A DNA stretch of 64,000 nucleotides from Parascedosporium putredinis (lineage: Eukaryota; Ascomycota; Sordariomycetes; Microascales; Microascaceae), in contig CASHTG010000016.1 of assembly GCA_949357655.1 (NCBI GenBank), forward strand, positions 1,488,001-1,552,000, read 5' to 3'. Below the pieces are notes generated by a model. The model was not told the DNA's origin and searched no databases. It worked only from the letters and a program-made list of their open reading frames with translations. Each line of letters opens with the position of its first letter. The first letter of the stretch is position 1. Positions 11,157 to 22,023 of the stretch are shown here, piece by piece. A program made the position numbers and the translations under genes.

Positions 11157-12611
11157 TCAGGACTGCTTAGCCATGCGCTCATCAAAAGCCTCCATCTCGT
11201 CGTCCCACCGACCCACAGGAGACGACAAGGGTAGAATGTCATTCTCAGGCGCCGGCTTTGCAGGCCACTCGACCTTGGTCACCGGCTTTTCGGCCGGGCC
11301 CTTGTCCGCGGCAGGCTCCTTTTTCGGCGGTGCCGCGCTGGCCACGGTGCCGGCGCCTTTGAGCGCAGCGTTCTTATACGCTACCTCGAGCTTGGGCGCA
11401 GGCTCGACCTTGGAGGCGGCAGGTTTCGCCCCAGAAGAAGGCAAAGCTGGGAAGTCGTCTTTGGCGGGCCGCGGCTGGTCTTGATCAGCTGGCTGTTCTT
11501 GAGAACCGACGGGGTCGTTATCTCCACCCGCATGGCCACCCCTGCCGCCCCGTCCTCCACGTCCGGCGCCCCTGCCCCGGCCCCTACCCCTACCACGAGC
11601 GTCAACAGGCTGCGGTTGCCGCTGATCGTCGCCGTCCTCGTTCGCGAAACGACTACCCGCCAACCCGCCCGCTTTCGCGCCGCGAACGCCCCCGTTGGCA
11701 GACCTGAAGTTCCTCCTGGTATCCTGGTGGAAGTCCATCTGGTCTTTTCCGTCGTCCCAACTTCCGTCCTTGGCGTTGCCGAGTGCCTTGAGCTTCCTCT
11801 CCCTGTTCTTGGCCCTCTCATCCTCCATCTTTTTCCTGTCCTCGTCCGCCCTTTTCCGTCGTTCAGCCTCGACCACTCTCCTCTTCCTAGCCTCTTCCAT
11901 TCCCCTAGCGTACGCGGCGTCGTGATCCTTCTGGTCCTGTTCCGCCTGTTCAAACTTGCGCGCCTTCTCGGCGGAAAGGATGCGCATCTTTTCCATCTTG
12001 GCCGCCAACTCATCCTCTGTCAACTTGGTCCGAGGGTTCGCTCCGGAGAGCAGACGCGTGCCCGAATCGGGTTGCGCGCCCGGGGTGGACGAGGGTGTCG
12101 AGGCACGTGGGGCCGTGGGAGGCGCTTCGGCGCTGGCGGGAGTCGCAGCGGAGGCATCTAAAGACGGGTCGCCGCCGCCGTAGGCTCCACGGCAGGAGCA
12201 GCGGCGGCCGGGGTTAGAGCGCTTGGGGTCGAGGAGCCTCCCCTGTCCTTCTTCTCTCGCGGCGGGGCGGGGAACGCGGTTTCTGCTCGGCGGGGGTCCT
12301 CTCTGGTGCTGGCGGGGAGGTCTCGGCGACGATCGATTGCTAGCGGCGGGACTCGCCGTGTTATGGCGGGATTGCGCAAGCGATTTCGGGGAGGCTGGTG
12401 GGCAGGCTTTGGCGGAGCGCGCTCCTTCTTCGCCTTGGGGGCTCGGCAACGGGCGGAGGGGCAGGCTCCGCCTCAGTAGTCGCGGGGGTGGTGGCTCTTG
12501 TTGGGGAGCGGCCGGTATTTCGGCGGTCGGTTGAGTTTCGGCGTTTACGGGCTCGAAGTCGTCATCGAAAAAGAGCGCGTCATCCGTGCGACCTCCAAAT
12601 TGTTCCTCCAT
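11157..12611 (-). CDS. RGG-box, charged coiled-coil protein of unknown function
   Basis: The ATG at 12611 (MEEQFGGRTDDALFFDDDFEPV) is preferred over upstream in-frame codons because the acidic start looks like a real N terminus. Layout: acidic N end, Pro/Ala-rich low-complexity region, a highly charged helix (about residues 230-330, rich in EEARKRRVVEAERRKR-type repeats), an Arg-Gly box with alternating RG and GRGG repeats, then a DDFPALP motif and an Ala/Lys/Pro tail ending FDERMAKQS. The RG box and DDFPALP suggest RNA or ribosome association of the Stm1/SERBP1 kind, but I do not recognise the family. The frame is open throughout, yet the middle (about 12180-12480) reads more naturally in the two other frames in turn. 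Three missing bases that cancel would explain this, so the predicted middle is probably wrong. Confidence 0.75.
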   Translation of the reverse strand: MEEQFGGRTDDALFFDDDFEPVNAETQPTAEIPAAPQQEPPPPRLLRRSLPLRPLPSPQGEEGARSAKACPPASPKSLAQSRHNTASPAASNRSSPRPPRQHQRGPPPSRNRVPRPAAREEGQGRLLDPKRSNPGRRCSCRGAYGGGDPSLDASAATPASAEAPPTAPRASTPSSTPGAQPDSGTRLLSGANPRTKLTEDELAAKMEKMRILSAEKARKFEQAEQDQKDHDAAYARGMEEARKRRVVEAERRKRADEDRKKMEDERAKNRERKLKALGNAKDGSWDDGKDQMDFHQDTRRNFRSANGGVRGAKAGGLAGSRFANEDGDDQRQPQPVDARGRGRGRGRGAGRGGRGGRGGHAGGDNDPVGSQEQPADQDQPRPAKDDFPALPSSGAKPAASKVEPAPKLEVAYKNAALKGAGTVASAAPPKKEPAADKGPAEKPVTKVEWPAKPAPENDILPLSSPVGRWDDEMEAFDERMAKQS

Positions 12612-13339
12612 GGCGGGGTGACGTGACAGCTCGAATGCGCAGACAAGATGTACTGGCGGGGGCGGAAAAGAAAAAGGGCGCTCCTCGTATTTTGAACTGT
12701 CCAAATAGGGCCAAAAAGAAAAAGAAAAAGACAACCAGAAAAAGTTCTAAAGTGAGGTATATGGCTTGAAGGAGAAACCAAAAAAGATATATATGGCTTA
12801 ATAGGTGGTTGGTTCAGACGACGCAAGAGCTCAAACGAGACCACAGTCCGAGGTGGCAGGCTGGGCTACACGACGGGAGATCTTCGATAACAAAGGCTCG
12901 AGGAGGGGCGGTTGAAATTGGAATGCAAGGTTGTTGGTGTGGGGTAAATACTGGGATTTCACCATTTCTGAGTGGCCACTTGAGCCAAGGAGCTGCTGCA
13001 AGTTGGTGATGACTCAGCCCTGCAAAAGGATGATTTTGGCTTGCACATGATGATAATAATCCCAACTTTGGATGGATCTATCACCCTTTTGATAGCAGCC
13101 AACGTCCTGGCGGTCTTCAAAATGAAAATAAATATTGGCCTACCCAAACCAGCCAAAGGCCTAACTACCCTAGATTCGAAGCTTGGATCAAGTCAAACTG
13201 AATTGTAACCTCCTGTACTGGGACTATTTAACCGATTGAATCCGTTCTTGATATACCCCACATCAATTCTCCCCCATATTGTTAGTTATGTAGTAACCCA
13301 GGATCGCTTCCACCACCGTTCTTATGCAAGCTCAGCCCA
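12612..13339. other. Promoter of the RGG gene and 3' flank of the GlcNAc sensor gene
   Basis: No coding sequence is recognised. The sequence near the RGG gene is A-rich (AAAAAGAAAAAGAAAAAG, about 12713-12730), the complement of a CT-type promoter tract. Confidence 0.5.
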
Positions 13340-16300
13340 CTACATACATCCACCCATAATGTTAGTGTCCGCAAAGAAAGATACCCTTCGGGGAAAGCTC
13401 ACATTCTCGGGCGAGTTGGTAATTTCTTCAAATGCCTGGAGTGTTTCGAACCCCATCGCCTTTAGGGAATCGTACATGTCATCGAGGATCTAATCATCAC
13501 GCGTCAGTAAGATTGAAGAAAAAAAGGCGTGCCACCTTTTCGCAGAAGTACTGACCCAGGTAAGTACGGCTACGGAGGCCTTCTTTTGGCTCTTGATCTG
13601 GCGAACACCCATGAGAGCCAAGCCCTGTAAGACTAAGAGCCCCTGAGGTGAGGGTGGCACCACGGGGCTAGGATGCCCCCGACAACCTCGGAGGCAGGAG
13701 ATAGCAGAGGCGGAATGAATGTGGGCAACGGGTTCCCCTCTCGACAGATGACGACAGTGCCGAGGAGCTGGTCAATGGCATCCTTGGCCCGTACCACGCC
13801 ACATTGTCTCGATAAAGCCTCCCTATACAGCTCGATGACCTCGGGGTTAGACTGTGAACCCACGTGAGAGAGAACAGTTTCAGCATTCTCGATCCCGTGG
13901 ATGAGGTCGAAGCTTATGTTGGCTCGCTGGATGGATTGCAAAAGCCCCTCGGGTGCTGCCCAGGCCTCCAGGTCGTTGATAACTAGGTTAGTGAGGCGGC
14001 GAGGGAACTGAACATCCCATCCGCTGTTCGCGAACCAGTCCTTCACGGCGCTCCCCTCGTCAACAGGGATTCCGAGGAACACTCCAGGAAACACTGTCCC
14101 TAGCTGCATCTTCTTGACGTTTCGGTCCTGCACGAGGCTTCTCATGGCTCGCCTGTGGAGGGATCTACCAATTGAGAGACTCCGCTTATGCGGGTCCACA
14201 AAAATGGCACCCACGATCCCGACTGACCCCAGTCGATAGGTCGCCGCAAAACCGTAGAGCGCCCCGGTGCTGCTATTTCGCACGACAAAGTGTGCCTCTG
14301 TTATTCGAGGATTCCCGAGCTCGAACGAGGCAGCTGAGCTCGTTTTCAGATAAGCGTGATCTGGGGCAGATGCCAGGGCGAGACTCCGAATGAGTTCGTC
14401 CAGCGCACCCTCATCCCGCTGAACATCGTATTCTTCGACAAGCCAGTACTGCTTAGACTTGATGTTCCTCTTGCTCCTTCGCATAGTACCGGGCAAAGAG
14501 GCACGGGGGTGGTCTCCCACACAAAACTCGGACTAGAGCATACATCGCATTCTCGGTGTAGTCAAACGTGCACAAATACGTCGCGATCGACTTATCCAGG
14601 GAAAAGTCGTATGGTGAGCTTACAGAGACCACGATCAAGTTCTTTTTGGCCTCTGGAGCGTAAGATTGAGCACATCATGTCAACATGTTTTGTGAACCCC
14701 GTCTGGTATTGATTTCGTTTGGCGTCCGCGGTGACGATGATGACCGAGGATGCGCGATTTATAAGATTTTCGTGAACTGTTGGCTAGTTAGTAAGAGAAG
14801 AAACGTATATGATATTAGAGTTGATTGAAGAGGCGCTCGGTACATACCAGGTCTAACACCATGAGCGGTATAACTAGTATGGAGGAGTTTACCATGTCGA
14901 GCACGTGCGAGAGACCGGCCCAATTCTCGAAATACTTCCTCGCCGCTTAATATAGCCGTTCCTCGGTCCCGATGGACCCACGTATCGTGGTTCGTCGGGG
15001 CCGCTGATTGCGAGTTTTTCGACTCCAGGAGCGTCTTGGTAAGCTTCGTGGCGGGAAGGGGCTTGACTAGAGGGGTGAGCAGCAACAGCTCCTCGTCCTG
15101 TCGCATTGACGTGCTTAGGGTATAAGCTTCTCTTTGTCGCGCACAACAACGATGGAGTCGTCGTAGGCATGCCTAGAGAGCGCAGAGTGGGTCGGGTGAA
15201 GTTTGGACAGCAACGACGTGCCCGGAGGGTTCAGGGCCTTGGACCAGGACGTGCATTTTGCCTTCAACTTTTGCACCCTATCCAGGGAAGTGAAGAGACG
15301 CTGCTTGGTCACTATGCCGTTTTCAATTCCCAACTTCAGGCCCTGGATCGCCTCAAGCTGAACATCGTAAGCACGACACAACAGGATGAGATCGCAGCCG
15401 GCCTCGACGCCCATGACCACTCCGTTTTGAACACCTATCTCGTGGCTCAGGGACTCCATCTCGAGACACTCAGAGATAGCGACTCCTTGAAGCCCATCTC
15501 ATTTCGCAGCAGGTCATCAACGACTTGGTCAGATAGGCAGGCGTGCTGGACGTTCATGGAGGGATTAGAGATCCTACAACCTCCCACGAAGACGGCATCC
15601 AGATTCCCGCTAGCAATGGCGTCTCGGAAGGGAACTAGAGCGCTAAGGCTAAGTTCCTCGAGAGTCTGTGTGATGACGGGCATATCCACACTCGACCCGC
15701 GGAAATCCAGGCTGCCATACGTCGGAAAGTGTTTGCCACATGATGCAGCACCTGCATCCTTGATGCCGTTCATGGCCATAATTCCGTACTGCGAGACCTC
15801 TTGGGGATCATCAGACGTAGCCCTACAAGCAATTGGCTGGTCACGCGTGTTCGACAAGACATCAAGGACGGGACCGAGCACGAGGTTGATACCGCATGCT
15901 GTGATCTCTGTGGCCGTCGCCTTGTTAACTTCATACGCCAGCTCCGGACGGCCGGCGGCGGCGACGCCCATCTGGCTAGGAAATTGGCAAATATAGTCCT
16001 CATCGAAAAGACTATTCACACCACCATTCTCCTGGTCCAAAGCGATAAGGAGGGGCTGGCGGTGCCCGGCCTCTTTGGCAATCGTCTGAAGCTCTTGGAC
16101 AAGATTTGCCGTTTCGTGGGCAGCTAAGAGATGGGGATAAGGGGGTTAAATCAGAGCCACGACAAACGTGATCCCAAGCACCAATGATGGGAACGATAAG
16201 AGTGTCAAGGACCAACAGACGGTGCATCAGGGTCTGAGACACCAGGGAGCTCGAGGGAGAAGAGGGACGAATCAGGCGGAGGGACCCAAGGGGAGGAAGG

Positions 16301-16691
16301 AAAGAAGGGCCATTCTACGAACCGCAATTTACTCACTTTTAAGGTTTTTGGCTGTGAGAATAATGGAGCCGATATGGTGGTCTTGGATCAAGCTCCGAAT
16401 TTGCGGCGTCACCTCCGTCCCATCCCACCCCATGATAAACAGCTGCCCAACTACCCTACACAGAGGGTCGAGATCCATTAGCACACTTTCTCAAGGCAAG
16501 CAGTGTCGCATTCAGTCGTCTCGCTTCGAATTCGAGCGGTTTCAATGCAGATATCATCACGCCGTATAGCCTTGCTACTGGGAACGGAAGGTCTTCAAGC
16601 GCGAGCGGCCTCGGCAAGAAGAGAGTCTAGTCACATACCTATCAAGGTCTTGCCATAGTGGGTCCATCACCAGGTCTGCAATGTTAGCCAT
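13340..16691 (-). CDS. ngs1: GH3-like/GNAT fusion protein, NGS1-type GlcNAc sensor-acetyltransferase
   Basis: Exons: 16691-16639, 16455-16337, 16123-14848, 14776-13556, 13489-13340; about 940 residues. The N-terminal half resembles GH3 N-acetylglucosaminidases: MGWDGTEVTPQIRSLI, HHIGSIILTAKNL, IALDQENGGVNSLF, GINLVLGPVLDV, GKHFPTYGSLDF, MNVQHACLSDQVV. The C-terminal half has a GNAT acetyltransferase fold (HFVVRNSSTGALYGF, GIVGAIFVDPHKRSLSIG with the acetyl-CoA loop region, ending in SLKAMGFETLQAFEE). In Candida albicans, Ngs1 has this architecture: the GH3-like part binds GlcNAc and the GNAT part acetylates histone H3 at GlcNAc genes, recruited by the NDT80-family factor Rep1. A Rep1-type gene lies at 22-24 kb here. 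Many fungal databases call such proteins GH3 NAGases (nag3). Canonical GH3 catalytic residues look substituted (see findings). Single bases are missing near 15485, 14644, 14500 and 13664. Confidence 0.9.
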
Positions 16692-18143
16692 GGTGGATCA
16701 ATGGCTGCAGCTCTTGGCTGTAAGTAGGGCATCACTGGGTGGCCCGTCTCCCTATTTCCCGGAGCGCAATGGCAGGCGCAGTCGTCGCCTGCGTGCTTCG
16801 ACAACGGATGGAGGAGCAGAGTGGGGAAGACGACGTGCTCTAGAGGGTGTGAAGGGGGAAATGGGGGCACCAGAGCGGCGGAAGAGCGTAATCGCGGGAT
16901 GAGACATTCCAAGCTCTGGGGGAAGGAACGGGACCAACTGTGCAACTCTGCAAGGTAAGCCTGAGTAACGAGAATACATTGTTTGGCGTACCATGGGGCA
17001 CACCGAGGTCAGCTCTTCCTGAAGTGGGGTCCCCATTTGTCTCCCAAATTCATCCTCGCAATGCGCCGGCTCTAGGCGCCGGCACATTCTCGGAAGTTGT
17101 GTGCAAACAAGCCAGTAGTGGAGTGGTACGGCACAAACCATCCATTTTGTCAACACCACCACCCCGCACGCCTACTCCACGATTTGCCCTTCGAGTAAAG
17201 GAATGTGGCCCCAAGAGGCTCTTTAGCTCCGCACCATCTTCCGTTGGAGCTAAACCGCAATCGTTTACATGCCTCAGCGCCACCATTTTTAATGCGACGT
17301 TACAGGACCCGACCCAAACTACCACGATGCTCGAGAATCGTCCTTGGGGTCCATGTTGGAGTGAAGCAGGGTGGTGCAACGATTCGAGAATGATACCATG
17401 ATTGCTGCTCCAATGTCTCCTCCAAAAGTCCCGCTTCCCAGGAAATCGGGCTCTTGTTCTTCAACCGCTACGGTTCCCTTTTCGCCACCCCACCTTGTAG
17501 AGCCCCATGGCGCCGAATGCACGTGTAAGTGTGCTTAGGGGACCTTCAAATCTAAGGGCGTGCGACTAGCCTAGTGACGTAGAGACGCGATCCATCACGC
17601 CAACTGGTGAAGCAACTAGTTACGCAGCGCAACAGTTGCTTTGTCTTTCTTTAACGTATACTTTTTGTGCTCTGTTTCGGAATATGAAGGGAGAAAGAGA
17701 AGATTTTGGTTGTAAAGGCTTGAGAAACAGTGGCGCCTCACGTCACCTCGCAAGGGGTTCATGAATTCTCCACTCCGTACTACTTCGTTGAGACTTTCAC
17801 CTAGCACCGAGCTGATGCCCCAACGCGGACTGGGAGGACCAAAGTTGAAGAAAGATAATGGTTATATACATACACAGACCTAGTTTGTCTTGTTGAGTGC
17901 AAAGATCGTGCCGAGTCAAGCCGAATGTGTTTGACATGACCCTACGCTCTCTAGACCGATATAGACCTCTGTTCACATACAGGTGAATTGCTTCTCAAGA
18001 ATCCCCAATTATAGCCCACATCAGCGCTTTAATCGTACTCCCGAACCTTTTCCTGTACTAGCTGGACAGTCAAGTCCCTGCCTACTACCTAGCTGTTATT
18101 CTTCGCCCCGCTAACCGCCTATTTCACGGTGGTATAGCACGAC
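16692..18143. promoter_or_regulatory. Shared divergent promoter of the GH3-GNAT sensor gene and dac1
   Basis: 1.45 kb separates the two divergent ATGs and contains no credible gene, so the two GlcNAc genes share one control region. Two sites match 8 of 9 positions of the yeast Ndt80 consensus (GNCRCAAAW): GGCACAAAC at 17130-17138 (plus) and a CACAAAA core on the minus strand at about 17662-17670. Both could be chance. Confidence 0.55.
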
Positions 18144-19635
18144 ATGCCCTCCGCAACTTTGGAGCCATGCAAGACAGGCATCGTAAAGTTCACGAACTGC
18201 CGTCTTCTCCGCGACAACTTGCTCACCAACGGCGATTTATGGGTGAGTTCAGTAACGGGCAAGATCGTCTCGAGCCAGACGTCTTTTTACGAGCATCTAC
18301 TCGTTCCCGATGAAGTGATCGATCTCGGTGGCCGGATCCTGTCTCCGGGATTCATCGAGTGCCAACTGAATGGTGCCTACGGGTTCAACTTTTCCGCGAA
18401 GCCGCTGGACGGCTCTGACTACTCGGTGCACGTCAAGGCTTTGAATAAAAGCTTATCCAGACGGGGGTCACCTCATACGTTCCCACCATCACGAGTCAGG
18501 AGCCGGATCTTTATAAGGCGGTTAGTAGCCATGAGCCCGCCCTACTTCTTCACCCGAAATGACGGCCTGCTGACTTGATATCGCTTTCGTCAACATCTAG
18601 GTCCTCCCCCATCTCGGCCCGAGCGGAAACCTTCGAGTAGCAGATGACGGCGCCGAGTCTTTGGGTGCGCACGTTGAGGGACCGTTCCTCCATCCTCTAA
18701 AAAATGGTATCCACAACCCGAATGTGTTCAGGAAAGCCCAGTCCTTTAGCGACCTTGAAGAATGCTATGGACGAGAGAATCTAACGGCACCAAATCCCGG
18801 CGAGCAGGCCCGTGTTCGTATGATTACGGCGGCTCCTGAGTTGGGCAACATGACCGGTCTGATATCAGAAATCGTGGCGAGAGGCATCATCTTCTCTATT
18901 GGGCACACGGACGCGACATACGAGGAGGCATCGGCGGCAGTATCAGCAGGCGCCACCATGATAACCCACCTTTTCAATGCCATGAAGCCGCTCCACCATA
19001 GGAACCCGGGAGTATTCGGGGTACTTGGAAACCCTGATGGGTTAAAGAAGCCTTTCTTTGGGATTATTGCCGATGGCATTCACCTTCACCCCACCACAAT
19101 TAAGATTGCGCTCAACGCACACCCTGCTGGTTTTATCTTGGTGACAGACGCCATGCATCTCATGGGCCTTCCGGACGGATCGTATCGATGGGCGAACGGC
19201 AATGACTTCAATAACATTGTAAAGAGTGGGACAAGACTGGTCATAGAGGGGTCGGACACTCTGGCTGGCAGGTAAGTAAGCACGCGGGTTAGCGCTCGCT
19301 ATTTCCATGGCACAATTTCTTGAAAAGAATGGGGTGGGGGACGAAGGCTCGGCAGCAATACGTCAGTGATCACTAATAATAGTTGCTTGAACTAGTTCGA
19401 TCACGCTCTTGGATTGCGTCAATAACGTTGTGGCTTGGACAGGCACGAGTGTTCCGGACGCCCTCCGCTCCGTGACATCAACGCCAGCTAGGATGTTGGG
19501 TTTGGAAGGGGTCAAGGGAGCCTTGAAGACGGTGCAGACGCCGATCTTGTCGTCTTAGCAGAGGATTTCACGGGTGGCGCACTGCAGCTTCGACTAGATG
19601 AGGTCTGGAAATTTGGAAAGAGGGTCTGGGGCTGA
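18144..19635 (+). CDS. dac1: N-acetylglucosamine-6-phosphate deacetylase
   Basis: Cytosolic amidohydrolase that converts GlcNAc-6-P to GlcN-6-P and acetate. Exons: 18144-18520, 18601-19271, 19396-19635. Family motifs in order: LGGRILSPGFIECQLNGAYG (substrate loop), GAHVEGPFLHP (metal-binding Glu), SIGHTDATYEEA and MITHLFNAMKPLHHR (metal-binding His), GIIADGIHLHP, and LVTDAMHLMG with the catalytic Asp. The end, SVPDALRSVT...PARMLGLEG and GADADLVVLAEDF, is the usual amidohydrolase C terminus. Two bases are missing, at about 18453 and 19531. With them the protein ends at TGA 19633-19635 (KFGKRVWG); without the second it stops early at about 19558. It is divergent from the sensor gene and upstream of the regulator. 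Confidence 0.96.
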
Positions 19636-22023
19636 AGCACTCGTGCATCGTCGGATCGTTGAAGCGCATCGGGGCGGAACTCCTCAGCTTGTGCCGAGGT
19701 GGGTGTTGGGTAGTGGGTTCGAGACATGAGGAGAGGTAGGGCACGGTCGGCTTGAACCGATGGATCAGCGTCCGAATAAGGTCTCTGAGACCATTCTCTG
19801 GGGTTGAGTGTAGATGATACCCATTTCGTCGAGAATTAAGGTTTTGACAAGACAATGCATGCCGGCCAACAAATACATAGATCTATAGGTGGATTGATGT
19901 CGGGGATTATATATGTCGAGCCATAGTATGCACACGACACTTATCTTGACACGAATGCGCCCGAGAAAGAATTGATACACTAAACCGAATGGATCAATGA
20001 CAAGCTCTTTCGTACGAAGTAGTAGAGCGGACAAGTAGAGACTTCTTCAAGCCCGTCATTGGAAGAGAGAAAAAACCGTTTGCACAAGAGGTGAACTCCG
20101 TCCACCCCTTGTCAGCCTTCTACACACTTGACATCAAGGGGGCACCAATCGATTTTGGCGGCGTTTTTGGTGGCTATCGAGTTCTCCACATTAGCTTCCA
20201 CTAGCGGCCGGGGTTAGACCGAGAGAGCAGGGGTCTATGACCAGGGGGCGGTGCCAAGAGAGCCAGGGGCGCCGCCTTTAGCGTTGCTCAAAAGGTGGAG
20301 GTCGAGAAGAAGCGCACTTGAGAACAGGGGGCGGCACATGGCGTCGCGGGGTTTACCCTCGGCCAAATAATGTCCGATGACGAAGGATTGGATGAGCATC
20401 TCAATGCTCAATGGGGCCAATTTCTTCCCTCTTGCTTCCCACGCGTGCGCTTTTCACCCACAGAAGAGGGGGGAAGGGCTGCAGGGAAAGAAATCAAATA
20501 GTATCCGTGACCTGCGATGGAAATACCGAGGTAAGTGAGTTGGGGATAGAAGCCCAAAGCAGGCTTTTTATCCAACATCAAGAGAATATGTTCCCTCGCA
20601 AAGGAAGAGGGAAAGAGCGTGACAAAGAGCGATGATGCAGCGAAGTGCATGTGCTCTGTGTCCTCACTTCTCCTCGCCTGACAGGAAACGTACGGTTCTA
20701 ATATGGAATCAAAGCTATGGGAAATTGGGAATCCCGCGTTTTTGATTCCCCTCTTCCCATCTTGATAGGCCAATGCATACCAGTCCCTTATCCCTATCTG
20801 TGCACATGGATATCAGCACTTCGTACATGCAAGGAAGGGAAATGCTGGATTTAACCTGGTGGAGGGGTTTCCTTGCCTTGAGATCTATCAATGTTGATTG
20901 CCTGGCATTTCCCCCGATCCGCTGCAAGGCAATCAGTTGGGACTTGGTGCTCAGGGCACAAAGTACAGACCCAAGTCGCTCAGCCGACTCCCTTCCCGCT
21001 CCCACTTCTGCATCAATGATCCTGGATCAATCCACTTGCGTTCAATGTTCACTCTGCCAGTGCCACTGTCTACCTTGCGCTAGTCTTTCCCCATACGATA
21101 GACGAACCACCAGACTCACCTTCCCTGGTCCGGTCTAATCTTCTGCGCATCTCCGCCCTACGTCGCACCTTTGATTCCTACCCACCAACCCCACCCTCAA
21201 GCCCATCGTTAACTCTCTTTCCCTTTCTGCTTCGATCTTTCCCTTCTCCCGACCCTCTTCTGAGCTCTTTCCCCTAACTTCCGCCCCTGTGAGATTCTCC
21301 TCCCTTATCTGTTGGGTTGGCCTTGTAGCTATAGGACCTTGACACGACCAAGTTCGGCGCAGTAGCAGTATTTCATCTTGGCCCCTCGTCAGTATCAGCA
21401 GGGAAGGAGAGAAAAAAAGAAGAAACAAGAAATCAAAATCTCACGCAGGATCACACACGACAGGGCGCAAGCACCAGCCAAAAACTTGACTGGAGGCGGA
21501 ACTCGGACTCAAGTCTCGAAATACAATTGATGTGTTCGAAAGAGATCCCTTGTGCGAGCCGAGAAGCGTCAGCTCACTCATCGGACCCCAAAAAGGCGGC
21601 TGCTGATTACCCGCCTTCGCCTCGCTCTCCGCCACAATTCACCGTCCCATCCCGCAATCTTTTGTGGTCTCTCGGATTGCTCTCCACCGAGGTGCTTCAT
21701 TGTATCTTCTTGTCGGCTTCGCCCTCTCTCCAGTTCTCATTCCGGGCAAATTCTTGAAGGCATCCAGCCCTGTTTGTCCGGAAAGTTCGCGAACGCAACG
21801 AAGCCCGGAGAGGGAAATTTGAATGAGGCTATAGGAGACAGGACCCAGCCAACCCCAACTCGGGCCAATTTAACCGTGGGCAAGCTCTCCTCGGACCAAA
21901 TCCTCGCAAGTTGTTAGCAAAAAGGAATTGCGACCGGGAAAATAACAACTCTGTTTCTCGACCTACCTTGAACCTCGAGATACTCCAAAATCAGCCTCCT
22001 CCAGGCTACCTCCACGGAATGCC
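19636..22023. other. dac1 3' flank and promoter of the NDT80-type regulator
   Basis: Nothing coding is recognised in these 2.4 kb. The part from 21000 to 22000 is rich in CT tracts and probably carries the 5' UTR and promoter of the regulator. A GGCACAAAG near-match to the Ndt80 consensus lies at 20955-20963. Confidence 0.5.

Noticed and set aside
13340..16691. Two separate genes, a GH3 enzyme and a GNAT acetyltransferase
   Set aside because: Splice phases and a continuous protein join the two halves without an intervening stop or start once single missing bases are allowed, and the fused architecture is known in fungi.
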